This document shows positions 7,458-15,239 of a stretch of 35,667 bases of DNA, in pieces; positions within the stretch are counted from its first letter, which is position 1; the number at the start of each line of letters is the position of its first letter. Position numbers and translations under genes: made by a program. The notes under the pieces are model-generated. The model was not told the origin of the DNA, made no database searches, and was given only the letters and a program-made list of their open reading frames with translations. This stretch comes from JAGWNR01 sp964565685 (GTDB taxonomy: Bacteria > Patescibacteriota > Minisyncoccia > Phycocordibacterales > PALSA-1337): contig CAZMFR010000009.1 of the NCBI GenBank assembly GCA_964565685.1, positions 1-35,667 on the forward strand, in the 5' to 3' direction.

Positions 7458-7574
7458 GGTCACGGATATTTTTTTGCTGAAAAACTCCGTGACCTCATTC
7501 GAGTCTGAGGATCTCAGAGTCGAAGACCCGCCTCGGTCTCGTCAGACCTGCGGCTCGCACAGACCTGCGAGCCG
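7458..7574. repeat. Cluster of three hairpins between tRNA genes
   Basis: Three hairpins fill the gap between tRNA-Leu and tRNA-Lys: GGTCACGGA...TCCGTGACC (7458-7493, inner TTTTTT-TGCT-GAAAAA), TTCGAGTCTGAG-GAT-CTCAGAGTCGAA (7498-7524, one mismatch) and CGGCTCGCA...TGCGAGCCG (7551-7574). The first resembles hairpins at 7221-7266 and inside trxB (19347-19377), so this looks like a dispersed palindromic element. Confidence 0.55.
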
Positions 7575-7582
7575 TCGGTTTG

Positions 7583-7655
7583 TGCGCCCAGTAGGGATCG
7601 AACCTACGACCTTATCCTTAAGAGGGATCTGCTCTACCAGCTGAGCTATGGGCGC
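7583..7655 (-). tRNA. tRNA-Lys (anticodon CUU)
   Basis: Seventy-three nt. The acceptor is GCGCCCA/TGGGCGC with discriminator A. The anticodon loop CTCTTAA gives CTT. The D-arm GCTCAGCTGGTAGAGC and T-arm GTAGG/CCTAC are canonical. CCA is not encoded. Confidence 0.93.
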
Positions 7656-7671
7656 ATATATCAACGAAAAA

Positions 7672-7700
7672 ATTCTAGCAATTTTTTCGACTTTTAGCAA
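7672..7700 (-). promoter_or_regulatory. Promoter of tRNA-Lys
   Basis: On the minus strand TTGCTA (7700-7695), a 17-bp spacer ending in TGC and TAGAAT (7677-7672), about 16 nt before the tRNA-Lys 5' end. The transcript could continue into tRNA-Leu and miaA. Confidence 0.65.
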
Positions 7701-7776
7701 TGCTTTGTATAGTTAACAATATGAGGTGACACTCGTGACGGATCGGGGCGACGTGGATTAATTAGAGACTAGATTG

Positions 7777-7849
7777 TGCGCGATACAGGATTCGAACCTG
7801 TGACCCTCCCCACGTCAAGGGGATGCTCTACCAACTGAGCTAACCGCGC
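7777..7849 (-). tRNA. tRNA-Val (anticodon GAC)
   Basis: Seventy-three nt. The acceptor GCGCGGT pairs with ATCGCGC (one G-U), discriminator A. The anticodon stem TCCCC/GGGGA encloses TTGACGT, giving GAC. The D- and T-arms are canonical. CCA is not encoded. Confidence 0.93.
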
Positions 7850-7871
7850 AAGTGATGGAACAAAGAACGAG

Positions 7872-7924
7872 CTTGCTTGGGTTTTTGCCCGAGCGCCGCG
7901 ATCCTATGCTGTTGCATGATCGCG
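7872..7924. other. Two hairpins upstream of tRNA-Val
   Basis: A hairpin around GCTTGGG-TTTTT-GCCCGAGC is followed by a strong one, CGCGATC(CT)ATGC-TGTT-GCAT-GATCGCG, ending at 7924. They lie between the tRNA-Val 5' end and the island boundary at 7963. Their role is unknown; they could belong to the tRNA leader. Confidence 0.45.
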
Positions 7925-7962
7925 CAGATATAAAACTGCACCTTACACTAGCATAAAAATTT

Positions 7963-8135
7963 ATTTGCGGCAATTTTTACTTAAAGTTCGAACTTTTTTC
8001 GCCGAAAATCCTGACCGCTGATTTGGTTTCTGGTTGCGCCGTCGCTCCGCTCGGCGCGTCGTTCGGACTGGCGCGACGCAGTTTTCGGGGAGGAAAGTGT
8101 CGCGCCAGTCCGCCTGTTTTTTCGGGCGGGTGTGG
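7963..8135 (+). repeat. Island left end (IR1 left copy)
   Basis: Inverted copy of 16238-16409. The outer 84 or so bp are identical and the inner part has diverged except for a shared hairpin. The hairpin here has stem GGACTGGCGCGAC/GTCGCGCCAGTCC (8065-8077 and 8099-8111) and a 21-nt loop containing TTCGGGGAGGAAA. Confidence 0.85.
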
Positions 8136-8142
8136 TTTGATA

Positions 8143-8201
8143 CCTAATCGGGTCAAATGGTGGAAATGACCCGATTAGGTGTTTACCATCTGACCCGATT
8201 A
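8143..8201. promoter_or_regulatory. Triple TGACCCGATTA repeat
   Basis: TGACCCGATTA occurs inverted at 8145-8155 and direct at 8167-8177 and 8191-8201. The first two form a perfect 13-bp stem (CCTAATCGGGTCA, 8143-8155 with 8167-8179) with an 11-nt loop. The cluster lies just past the stop of the winged-helix gene at 8204. It could be an operator array, a recombinase accessory site or a terminator stem; there is no clear T-run. Confidence 0.5.
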
Positions 8202-8203
8202 TT

Positions 8204-8857
8204 CTAGCGCGGAAGTGCGTAAAAAACATCTCTACCGGCTCCAGAACGTTGGAGCTTTCCCTGTGTCACAAGTTTATTTAAATAACGTTCAGCAGTCTTG
8301 TCGGAGATCCTCAAGACCTTTTCTGCTTCATTGTTGGTGATTTTACCTTTGATTGTTACAAATTGCATAAGAATACCGAGTTTCTTTTGTTTGTTTGACT
8401 GAATCTTCGCTTGAGCTTTGATGAGCAAGCTGTGGATGAAGCTGGTCTGGTTCTGTTGCGCCGACGGTTGCGTTTGTGGAGCTGTCGGAGTCGGTGGCGT
8501 CGGCGCTGACACAGGTGCAGATTGCACTGGAGCTGGTTGGATTGGTTCAGAAATTGGCGGCTCATCAGTTGCAGGAACTGGTTCAGAAACCGGCTGGTCG
8601 TCGACCGGGATTTCTGGCTCACTTGGAGTAGAAATTGGCTCTTCCGGTGTGTCGCTTCCAGGCTGATTTATAGGTGGATTTTGATCTTCAACGGGAGTGC
8701 TATCAGAAGCGTTTATGGGCGATTCTGGGGCCGTAGGAGGGGTATTGGGGGTATCAGAACCTATTGTTTGGTCAGAAACTGGCTCAATAGGAGCAGGAGC
8801 CTGTTCTGGCGCTTCCGTATCATCGACTGGCGCGCTTGGAGTATTTTGATCGTCCAT
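8204..8857 (-). CDS. Pro-rich protein with C-terminal winged helix
   Basis: A 217-aa protein with two parts. Residues 1 to about 135 are a low-complexity tail of P, E, T, S, Q and D with recurring EPISxP/PVxDQ-type units, probably disordered. Residues about 145-217 form a DeoR-like helix-turn-helix: KKLGILMQFVTIKGKITNNEAEKVLRISDKTAERYLNKLVTQGKLQR. There is no membrane segment or signal peptide. An extended -10 box 6 nt upstream supports ATG 8857 and a leaderless mRNA. It sits at the island's left edge, where it might control island genes through the TGACCCGATTA repeats next to it; that link is only positional. Confidence 0.75.
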   Translation of the reverse strand: MDDQNTPSAPVDDTEAPEQAPAPIEPVSDQTIGSDTPNTPPTAPESPINASDSTPVEDQNPPINQPGSDTPEEPISTPSEPEIPVDDQPVSEPVPATDEPPISEPIQPAPVQSAPVSAPTPPTPTAPQTQPSAQQNQTSFIHSLLIKAQAKIQSNKQKKLGILMQFVTIKGKITNNEAEKVLRISDKTAERYLNKLVTQGKLQRSGAGRDVFYALPR

Positions 8858-8863
8858 GGAATT

Positions 8864-8869
8864 AGTTTA
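8864..8869 (-). promoter_or_regulatory. Extended -10 box, leaderless start
   Basis: On the minus strand TGC-TAAACT, 6 nt before ATG 8857. No strong -35 box. Confidence 0.5.
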
Positions 8870-8940
8870 GCATAAGTTGAAGCGACAATATGTCGGAATT
8901 TTCGGCACATTGAAAATAAGATAATTGATAAGTCTTTGAT

Positions 8941-10416
8941 TTAAGCGGCTGGGGCGGCTTTATCAATTTTATTATCAACCCCCCTTGAAAATAAACCCTT
9001 GGGAACTTCTTGTCCAGGCTTTCTGTAATAACAATCTTTTTTAGCTTTACCAATTTTTTCCAACAGTCCTTTCTCAACCCACCCGCGCAATAATCTAGAC
9101 ATTTTCAAAACATCTTGGACACCCGTTATTTCTCTCGCCATTTTGTTGGTTATGCGATAATTTTCGTCAAGATATTTACTGACCGTATCCCAGTACTCGA
9201 TCTTGTGAATATTAAGAAGCAATAGCAAGACTGTATTCGGCCTGATCGTCGGTGGAAAATATAATGGCTCGTATAGATTTTTTTCTTTCATAACTTTAAA
9301 CATGCGATCGACTCCTTCGCCTATGTCCAGATTGGGAGCAGTTTGAAAACGATTAAGAGTCCGCAAAATCAGAGGGTTGCGCGCAAAACGCTCGTCTCTG
9401 ATATTTTCCACGGTTATATGACCCGGATATGTTCCAGGACTCTCTACTTCGACACGGTCGTCAAAAAACCTCACTTGAATATCATCTTGCACAAAATAAT
9501 TTCGATGAATGACGGCATTTGTTATTGCTTCTTGAAACGCCCATTCCGGTATCAGAAATGTTGGATTAAACGACGCTCCGCTTAATTTTGGTGGTGAATC
9601 TTTAACTATCTTGCGAAAATATTCGATGGCTTGTTCGATTTGTTTCATCAGAGGCCCCTCGACAGTAAACGGCCTTGTAACAAAATTCGGCTTGTCGGTA
9701 TAGGCAGGCTTGGTTCCATAATAATGAGATACCTTTATTCCGCATTTGCTAGTCAAAGCGATTGAAGGATTCTTTCCGAAAAGCAAAACTCCCGCTTTTG
9801 TCAGTTCGTATTTATTCCCTTCCCCGATCGCCAATCCATTGTCTTTCAAAAATTGCCAATCATCCAAGCCTGCGCTTGAAGTGTCCTTCTTGTATTGCAA
9901 CAAGAGTTCTTGGTCGATATTTTCAAGGGAAGCGATGCCTGATTTTTCGCTCTCGAACTTGATGGCGCCTTTTTCATATTTGAGGCGCATTATTTCCGTA
10001 GAACCTATTTTTACGTTCTGTCTTCCTTTCCTTAGGAAGGTATCTCCGCGCTTGAGCGAGTGCACATCGTTGCTCTTTTTTATGTTGAGCACCAACAACT
10101 TGTCCGCTTGCCCAAGAATGTTGACGATATCAAGTTCGAATTTCCCCCACAATATAAGCGGCGGCTCTATCTCCTTATCGACCAATTTCAGTATGTCCGA
10201 AACATTATCAGCGTTTTCACTTATTCCTAGCAATCGTTTTCCAGCCGGAGCTTTTACTGGATCGTCCATGCCGACGACTATATAGCCACCGTCCGAATTC
10301 GCGAAAGCAACCACCGTCTCCAACAAATCGGCAGGCTTAATGGCCGCCCTCTTACATTCAAAAGTCTGCCATTCTTGCGTATCTAAAAATATTTTGATTA
10401 TATCCTCGTCTTTCAT
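8941..10416 (-). CDS. AlbA_2/Schlafen-like ATP-binding regulator
   Basis: A 491-aa protein with three regions. The N-terminal AlbA_2 (Schlafen-type) domain spans about residues 12-135, with FECKRA (19-24) and AFANSDGGYIVVGMDD (37-52). A HATPase_c_4-type domain has EWAFQEAITNAVIHRNYF (291-308) and, in place of the usual G-box, VESPGTYPGHITVENI (324-339). The C-terminal part looks like a winged helix (TNKMAREITGVQDVLKMSRLLRGWVEKGLL). Proteins of this build are annotated as ATP-dependent transcriptional regulators and occur often in mobile and defence regions; the substrate is unknown. It is leaderless from TGG-TAAAAT. It is divergent from vsr, so the two share a short 60-bp control region. Confidence 0.85.
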   Translation of the reverse strand: MKDEDIIKIFLDTQEWQTFECKRAAIKPADLLETVVAFANSDGGYIVVGMDDPVKAPAGKRLLGISENADNVSDILKLVDKEIEPPLILWGKFELDIVNILGQADKLLVLNIKKSNDVHSLKRGDTFLRKGRQNVKIGSTEIMRLKYEKGAIKFESEKSGIASLENIDQELLLQYKKDTSSAGLDDWQFLKDNGLAIGEGNKYELTKAGVLLFGKNPSIALTSKCGIKVSHYYGTKPAYTDKPNFVTRPFTVEGPLMKQIEQAIEYFRKIVKDSPPKLSGASFNPTFLIPEWAFQEAITNAVIHRNYFVQDDIQVRFFDDRVEVESPGTYPGHITVENIRDERFARNPLILRTLNRFQTAPNLDIGEGVDRMFKVMKEKNLYEPLYFPPTIRPNTVLLLLLNIHKIEYWDTVSKYLDENYRITNKMAREITGVQDVLKMSRLLRGWVEKGLLEKIGKAKKDCYYRKPGQEVPKGLFSRGVDNKIDKAAPAA

Positions 10417-10422
10417 AAGGGT

Positions 10423-10428
10423 ATTTTA
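10423..10428 (-). promoter_or_regulatory. Extended -10 box, leaderless start
   Basis: On the minus strand TGG-TAAAAT, 6 nt before ATG 10416. Confidence 0.55.
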
Positions 10429-10463
10429 CCACAGATCCCTCCTTTTCTAATAATTTAAAGCTG

Positions 10464-10469
10464 TATAAT
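10464..10469 (+). promoter_or_regulatory. -10 box of vsr, leaderless start
   Basis: TATAAT with TG directly in front, 7 nt before ATG 10477. The -35 region (CCTTTT at 17 bp) is weak. Confidence 0.55.
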
Positions 10470-10476
10470 ATAGTCG

Positions 10477-10887
10477 ATGACAGACATATTCTCAAAAACA
10501 AAACGTAGCGAGATAATGTCGGCAATCAAAAGCAAGGGTTCGCGCATTGAAAATCTTTTTGCAAGACTTCTAAGAAAAAATGGTGTACGAATTTCTTCTC
10601 ACTCCAGGTCTTTGCCTGGAAATCCTGATTTCTTTTCCAAGAAGAAACAAATTGTCATATTTATCGATTCTTGTTATTGGCACGGGTGTCGTTATCATTC
10701 ATCACAGCCGAAAAGCAACAGGTCTTTTTGGAAAGATAAAATTTTAAAAAATAAACTGCGAGATTGGCATGTAAATATGCAATATCGAAAAATGAAATGG
10801 AAGGTGTTTAGAATTTGGGAACATTCATTGGTAAAAGACGTGCCTGATCCAAAAACTTCAATGTTGCTGAATTTTTTGAAGAAATGA
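10477..10887 (+). CDS. vsr: Very short patch repair endonuclease
   Basis: Vsr nicks next to T:G mismatches that arise when 5-methylcytosine deaminates, and it normally accompanies a Dcm-type methylase. The 136-aa protein shows RSEIMSAIKSKGSRIE near the N-terminus, the metal-binding aspartate in LPGNPDF (Asp at about residue 50) and VIFIDSCYWHGCRYH, which matches the family's VxFxDGCFWHGC. The region KNxxFWxxKIxxNxxRD follows as expected. The usual G of DGCFWHG is S here (DSCYWHG). It is followed after 18 bp by the cytosine methylase, the expected partner. Length is normal (130-150 aa). A leaderless promoter supports ATG 10477. Confidence 0.9.
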   Translation: MTDIFSKTKRSEIMSAIKSKGSRIENLFARLLRKNGVRISSHSRSLPGNPDFFSKKKQIVIFIDSCYWHGCRYHSSQPKSNRSFWKDKILKNKLRDWHVNMQYRKMKWKVFRIWEHSLVKDVPDPKTSMLLNFLKK

Positions 10888-10890
10888 TGA

Positions 10891-10896
10891 TATAAT
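10891..10896 (+). promoter_or_regulatory. -10 box between vsr and dcm
   Basis: TATAAT, 9 nt before ATG 10906. It could give the methylase its own short-leader transcript, separate from vsr. Confidence 0.4.
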
Positions 10897-10905
10897 GATT
10901 CAAAC

Positions 10906-11925
10906 ATGAAGACCAAAAAATACAAAGCTATCGACTTGTTTGCCGGCATAGGCGGAATGAGAATGGCATTTGAGAAAGAAGGATTTGAAATAGTCTATTC
11001 AAACGACGTCGACAAATACGCGTGCAAAACATACCGCGAAAATTTTGGGCAGATTGATGAACGCGACATACGTCAAGTAAAGACGAAGGATGTTCCGGAA
11101 TTCGATATTCTTTTGGGAGGATTCCCTTGTCAACCGTTTTCTCTTATAGGAAAAAGAGACGGATTAAGCGATCCTCGCGGTCAATTGTTCAATGAAATTG
11201 TCAGATTTTTAAACTACAGACAACCTCGTGCGTTTGTATTGGAAAATGTTAAAAATCTTTTGAAACATGATAAAGGCAAAACGTACTCATTCATAAAGAA
11301 TTCTTTGGAAAAAGCTGGTCGCGGTTACAAAGTTTTTGAAAATGTCCTTGACTCGAAAGATTTCGGCATACCGCAACACAGAGAAAGAGTCTACATAGTC
11401 GGAATACGAGATCCTCATAAAGACTTCATATTCCCGACGCATGCATATGGACGCGGCAAAACGAACGTATCTGGAATCTTGGAAAAAAACGTTCCTGAAA
11501 AATATTATTTGACTCAAAAATACTATGACGGACTTATTAATCATAAAAAAAGACATGCGGCCAAAAAAAGCGGATTCGGTTGCGAAGTCATCGACCCGAA
11601 AGGTGTTTCCAACACGCTGGTGTGCGGAAATATGGGGCGAGAAAGAAATTTGATCGAGGATCGCCCGGTTTCGATAAATCGATCCGGAATCAGAAAAATA
11701 ACCGAGAGAGAATGTGCCAGATTGCAAGGGTTTCCCGATAATTTTAAGATTCCCGTATCAACTACCCAAGCATACGTGCAATTCGGCAATGCGGTATCCG
11801 TACCGGTAGCGCGCACGATAGCCAAGTTCTTGATAAAATATCTTGAAGAAAACGATCTGTTTAAGGAAAAACCTCCGCGCAGTTCATTTTTAAGAAAAAG
11901 TTTTGTTCCTCCTGTTCTTGCTTGA
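10906..11925 (+). CDS. dcm: DNA (cytosine-5-)-methyltransferase
   Basis: C5-cytosine methyltransferase of 339 aa with all main motifs in order: I DLFAGIGGMRMAFE (about 10-23), IV GGFPCQPFSLIGKRDGLSDPRGQLF with catalytic Cys in PCQ, VI ENVKNL, VIII QHRERVYIVGI, a target-recognition region, then IX RECARLQGFPDNF and X QFGNAVSVPV. It follows vsr directly, the standard repair-plus-methylase pair. Its last 36 bp overlap the 3' end of the convergent fusion gene. No restriction endonuclease gene is recognisable in the island, so the methylase may be solitary or serve the facing operon. The target sequence cannot be deduced. Confidence 0.94.
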   Translation: MKTKKYKAIDLFAGIGGMRMAFEKEGFEIVYSNDVDKYACKTYRENFGQIDERDIRQVKTKDVPEFDILLGGFPCQPFSLIGKRDGLSDPRGQLFNEIVRFLNYRQPRAFVLENVKNLLKHDKGKTYSFIKNSLEKAGRGYKVFENVLDSKDFGIPQHRERVYIVGIRDPHKDFIFPTHAYGRGKTNVSGILEKNVPEKYYLTQKYYDGLINHKKRHAAKKSGFGCEVIDPKGVSNTLVCGNMGRERNLIEDRPVSINRSGIRKITERECARLQGFPDNFKIPVSTTQAYVQFGNAVSVPVARTIAKFLIKYLEENDLFKEKPPRSSFLRKSFVPPVLA

Positions 11926-13167
11926 TTGTCCCAAAATTCGACCTGAATTAAGAAGAAAACATTTTTTACAAAATACGTTTTGTGTTTTGGTTATGTACAA
12001 ATCTCTGTTATAGACAGATATGGCCTGTTCTCTTGCAATGCCGCATGAATCACACTTATTCCCGTGCTCAATTATTATGTGTTCTCTTCTGTCGTCTCTG
12101 TAACCGCCGACGCACTTTTCGCACAACCCCTTTCTCACATGAGGATATGTAGTCAGACCACATGATTTGCACGTTATATAATATCGACTCCATCGTATTT
12201 CCTTGGGCGTTTGAATAATGATAGGTTTTTTCTTTAGCTTTGCGTTGTTTCGCTTTTTAAATTCTTCCTCAAGAACAATTTCTGGGTCAAGTTGTATTCC
12301 TCTTGTTATAGAGTCATTGACAGCCAATCGTTTGATCGCCATGATCACAATCTGTCGTATTCTTTCATGCGTAATGCCGAAAAACTCTGAAATATTCCTT
12401 AATGTCAGTCCTTCACGGTAAAGCTCCAGAATTTTCATGTCTCTCTCGGATATCTCTTTAAAAACCATCCCTTTTCTACGTATTTTTTCTGCCTCTGCAA
12501 AGACTAAAATCTGTTGTGCAATTGTTTTCTCAATGCGTTCTTTCTTATCTTTTATTGATTTAACCTTGTCTGTAAGTTCGGATATCTCCGCATTCACAAG
12601 CGGATTTTCAGCGATCAATTTCTTAATCTTGTTATACGAATGGATAATGGTCGTGTGATCTCGTCCACCCAACAGTTCTCCAATCACCGGATACGACATG
12701 CTCGCATATTCCCGTAAAAGATAAGCTATGTAATCTCTTACCCTAACAATTTCTTTTTTGCGCGAAGGACTTTTTATGACATCTTTGGAATAAGAAAAAT
12801 GTTCGGCAAGAATGGAAACAATATCGTCATTTTCTTCAAACTCTAATAAAGCGGGGACGCTTTCAATGACACCTGCGTCCGCTGAGTATACGGTACTGGC
12901 TTCGACCGAAGGACTTGCAATCGGTTCGGAATTATTTGATCCCAAGATCATCTGCTTATAACGATCGGTTTTCTCCTTGATTTCCCTTATGGATTTTATC
13001 CCGAGGCCTTCTATGAGGAGCAACCCGGATTCGCCTTTTCTAAAGATTCCTCCCAGCGTTCTGACCCCGCCGTTTCTTAACGCTTTTTCCGCTCGATAAC
13101 CGAGCCCCAAAGATTCAATTCTGGTCTTGTATAGGTCATTCAACTCTGATTCATGATTTGTCATCAT
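11890..13167 (-). CDS. alphaCTD / DnaA-IV / sigma-4 / zinc-finger fusion protein
   Basis: A 425-aa mosaic of DNA-binding modules. Residues 16-66 (IESLGLGYRAEKALRNGG...LGIKSIREIKEK) resemble the helix-hairpin-helix of the RNA polymerase alpha C-terminal domain. Residues 113-195 are DnaA domain IV, with GGRDHTTIIHSYNKI (167-181) matching the DnaA signature that contacts DnaA boxes. After a charged helix, residues 238-283 (ISERDMKILELYREGLTLRNIS...THERIRQIV) look like sigma-70 region 4. Two zinc ribbons end the protein, with Cys333/336...349/352 and Cys372/375...400/403. It has no AAA+ domain, so it is not a replication initiator. Its ATG overlaps the ATPase stop (ATGA), so the two are coupled. 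Function is unknown; a DNA-docking adaptor for the ATPase is my inference. Confidence 0.8.
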   Translation of the reverse strand: MMTNHESELNDLYKTRIESLGLGYRAEKALRNGGVRTLGGIFRKGESGLLLIEGLGIKSIREIKEKTDRYKQMILGSNNSEPIASPSVEASTVYSADAGVIESVPALLEFEENDDIVSILAEHFSYSKDVIKSPSRKKEIVRVRDYIAYLLREYASMSYPVIGELLGGRDHTTIIHSYNKIKKLIAENPLVNAEISELTDKVKSIKDKKERIEKTIAQQILVFAEAEKIRRKGMVFKEISERDMKILELYREGLTLRNISEFFGITHERIRQIVIMAIKRLAVNDSITRGIQLDPEIVLEEEFKKRNNAKLKKKPIIIQTPKEIRWSRYYITCKSCGLTTYPHVRKGLCEKCVGGYRDDRREHIIIEHGNKCDSCGIAREQAISVYNRDLYITKTQNVFCKKCFLLNSGRILGQSSKNRRNKTFS

Positions 13168-15233
13168 TGTTTTTTGGGAGCATAGTTCTCATCGAACAAA
13201 AATTGCTCGAGGTCTTCTTTGGCGCTTTGATGTATCCTTTTCACTACGTCGGAAATCTTTTGGTCGACAGTATCGGCGTTAAAATTTTCAAAGTCTTTCT
13301 TTTCCAACTCGTGTATCGCCTCTTTGACAAAAATATCGACATAACGCTCAAACAGGAAATTCCGCCATTGGATTGAATCGAATGTAAACCGATCATATAT
13401 TTTTGAAGCCATGGGGCTGGAGGTATTAATCCAATATATTCCCTGCGCAACGTCTTGCGGTCTCTGATAAACCACCGGCTCTCGTTCGCCCAGATACACG
13501 GTACCGTCGGGCGCCAAATTCAACGGATCCGCATCGTGCCCTGACAATAGAACTTTTGGAAACGATTTGCCGGATTTTCCTTCTTTTTCCTCAATCACAT
13601 TGATTTTTATCGTACTTGACAATTTTCCTGCAGAAGCTTTAAGAACACAGAACGATCCAATCTTCAAGCCGGTAACGCCGACATCAATAAATGCAACTTC
13701 GTCTCCTTTGGAGGTAGTCTTTAGATAGTCTGACTTTACGCAGTATTTGTTTGCATCCAACGCCACCGATTCTTTGTTGTCCATGGATAAAAATATGATG
13801 GCGCCAAGCGGCAACGCTTGCGGAACACTAACCTTTAGAGTGACCTTTGAAGCAACATTTATCTGAATTTCGGTCTCTGGGTATTTGAAATCAAATCCGT
13901 TTATCGGCTGGGTCACTTCCGATCCTATGCGACCGGAATTGTCTCCTTCGGTCCCGCCGCCGTTTCCCGCGAACAGGTCCGACATTATCTTCCTCATATG
14001 TTTGTTCTTCCATTGATTCAAGACGTCGTTAAATCTGGAATTTATGTCTTTCTGCAATAATTTATTCTTTTCCCGTTCTACTGAAGCGATTTCATTCGCA
14101 AGCTTATCGATTTCTTGTCCGATCCAAAGCAATAAAGCTTCGGTTATTTCATTTTTTACAAGTTTGGCGCGATCGTTGGATACGCAATCATTTTTAGGAT
14201 CTTCAAGAATCGGCGATTCACATTCTCCATATATAAAAGCGGCGTGCGGCCATCCATTCAGTCCCATTTCATATAATTGATATGAGCCAATTACTCCGAT
14301 CTCTCCAAGCATATCGATCCTGTTAAGCTCGCCGAGCTTGCTTCCGCGAGCCAGAGCTTCTGATGAGGTCTTTAATATCAATCTTCCAGAAGGATATTTT
14401 TCATTCGTCATTTTTACTTCGACTTTTTCCGAAGATGTCTGAAACGTCAATTTCTCCGGAATATTGATTATTCTGGGTATTGAAAATTTTTCCAAAGGAC
14501 TAAGTTCGTCCGGTTTCAAAAGACCGTGCAATGAATCTTCGTTATATACTACGGAAACATTTGCCGTCAATAATATTCTTCTTGATTGGGGATGGTTTTT
14601 AAACCTCTCGATTTCTTTTAATTTAAATTTATGCTTCACACCTTCGGGACCGATTCCTTGAATCAAGGTGAACCCTGTTTCTCCGTTGAGAATTTTTTGC
14701 TTTATTTTTTCGGGAACAGGGAAAGAGTCCAACTCGGCAAATTTTAAAGCTTGAGCTGGCTTCATTTTCTTTTCCTTGTATCCTTTCGCATAACCGTATT
14801 TTTTCTCATCATTAAAACCAAATACGTTTAAGATGCCATTTCTATACGTAACGAAACGAGATTCAAAAAACATTTGTCGCATGTAGAATTTTCCACCGTT
14901 GCCGTGACCGCCGTAAACTTTCGCCTTTGACCCTCTTTTGGCTGCGTTTGGATCTCCCCACCTCTTGAACGCTTTCTCTATGTCAATTTGTTCCATACCG
15001 ACAAAATCGGCACATTCAATCATCGGTTTTGACACACCCTTGTCGGTGAATCTATAAATTATCCATTGGTCATCATGAGGAACTTCTTCTCGAATATATG
15101 CGTCAACTGAATTCTTCAGCCACTCCGCCATTCCTTTTACATGATCGAATTTAAATTCATTGCCGATTATGTCAAGCAAATGATCGTCTATTATGTTCTT
15201 TTCTTCCTCAATTGTTATGACTTTTTCACTCAT
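13164..15233 (-). CDS. MORC/MutL-like GHKL ATPase
   Basis: A 689-aa protein whose first 300 residues form a GHKL ATPase. The Mg-binding N-box is EWLKNSVDAY (37-46, N41), the DxGxG-type motif is DFVGM (76-80), and the glycine-rich lid is YGGHGNGGKF (107-116). An S5-like transducer region seems to follow. Next come a helical stretch (about 350-400), a GNGGGTEGDNSG linker, and a beta-rich region (about 430-550) ending in VIEEKEGKSGKS. The last 130 residues are helical and acidic. Prokaryotic relatives of MORC and MutL ATPases are known next to methylases and Vsr in restriction-modification loci, which fits here. No nuclease motif is visible. It is the third gene of a four-gene operon. Confidence 0.8.
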   Translation of the reverse strand: MSEKVITIEEEKNIIDDHLLDIIGNEFKFDHVKGMAEWLKNSVDAYIREEVPHDDQWIIYRFTDKGVSKPMIECADFVGMEQIDIEKAFKRWGDPNAAKRGSKAKVYGGHGNGGKFYMRQMFFESRFVTYRNGILNVFGFNDEKKYGYAKGYKEKKMKPAQALKFAELDSFPVPEKIKQKILNGETGFTLIQGIGPEGVKHKFKLKEIERFKNHPQSRRILLTANVSVVYNEDSLHGLLKPDELSPLEKFSIPRIINIPEKLTFQTSSEKVEVKMTNEKYPSGRLILKTSSEALARGSKLGELNRIDMLGEIGVIGSYQLYEMGLNGWPHAAFIYGECESPILEDPKNDCVSNDRAKLVKNEITEALLLWIGQEIDKLANEIASVEREKNKLLQKDINSRFNDVLNQWKNKHMRKIMSDLFAGNGGGTEGDNSGRIGSEVTQPINGFDFKYPETEIQINVASKVTLKVSVPQALPLGAIIFLSMDNKESVALDANKYCVKSDYLKTTSKGDEVAFIDVGVTGLKIGSFCVLKASAGKLSSTIKINVIEEKEGKSGKSFPKVLLSGHDADPLNLAPDGTVYLGEREPVVYQRPQDVAQGIYWINTSSPMASKIYDRFTFDSIQWRNFLFERYVDIFVKEAIHELEKKDFENFNADTVDQKISDVVKRIHQSAKEDLEQFLFDENYAPKKQ

Positions 15234-15239
15234 GGTTTT

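Noticed and set aside
7443..7582. CRISPR array in the repeated hairpins between tRNA genes
   Set aside because: Repeats are few, inverted and not regularly spaced; no cas gene is in the window.
7981..8229. Small minus-strand frame ending in SDGATRNQISGQDFRR..., matched by a plus-strand frame at 16209-16391
   Set aside because: The shared peptide only reflects the inverted repeat IR1; the frames have no start signals and differ outside it.
8418..8875. Gly/Val- and Trp/Arg-rich plus-strand frames opposite the Pro-rich gene
   Set aside because: They are antisense shadows of a low-complexity coding region; the minus strand has a good promoter and a helix-turn-helix.
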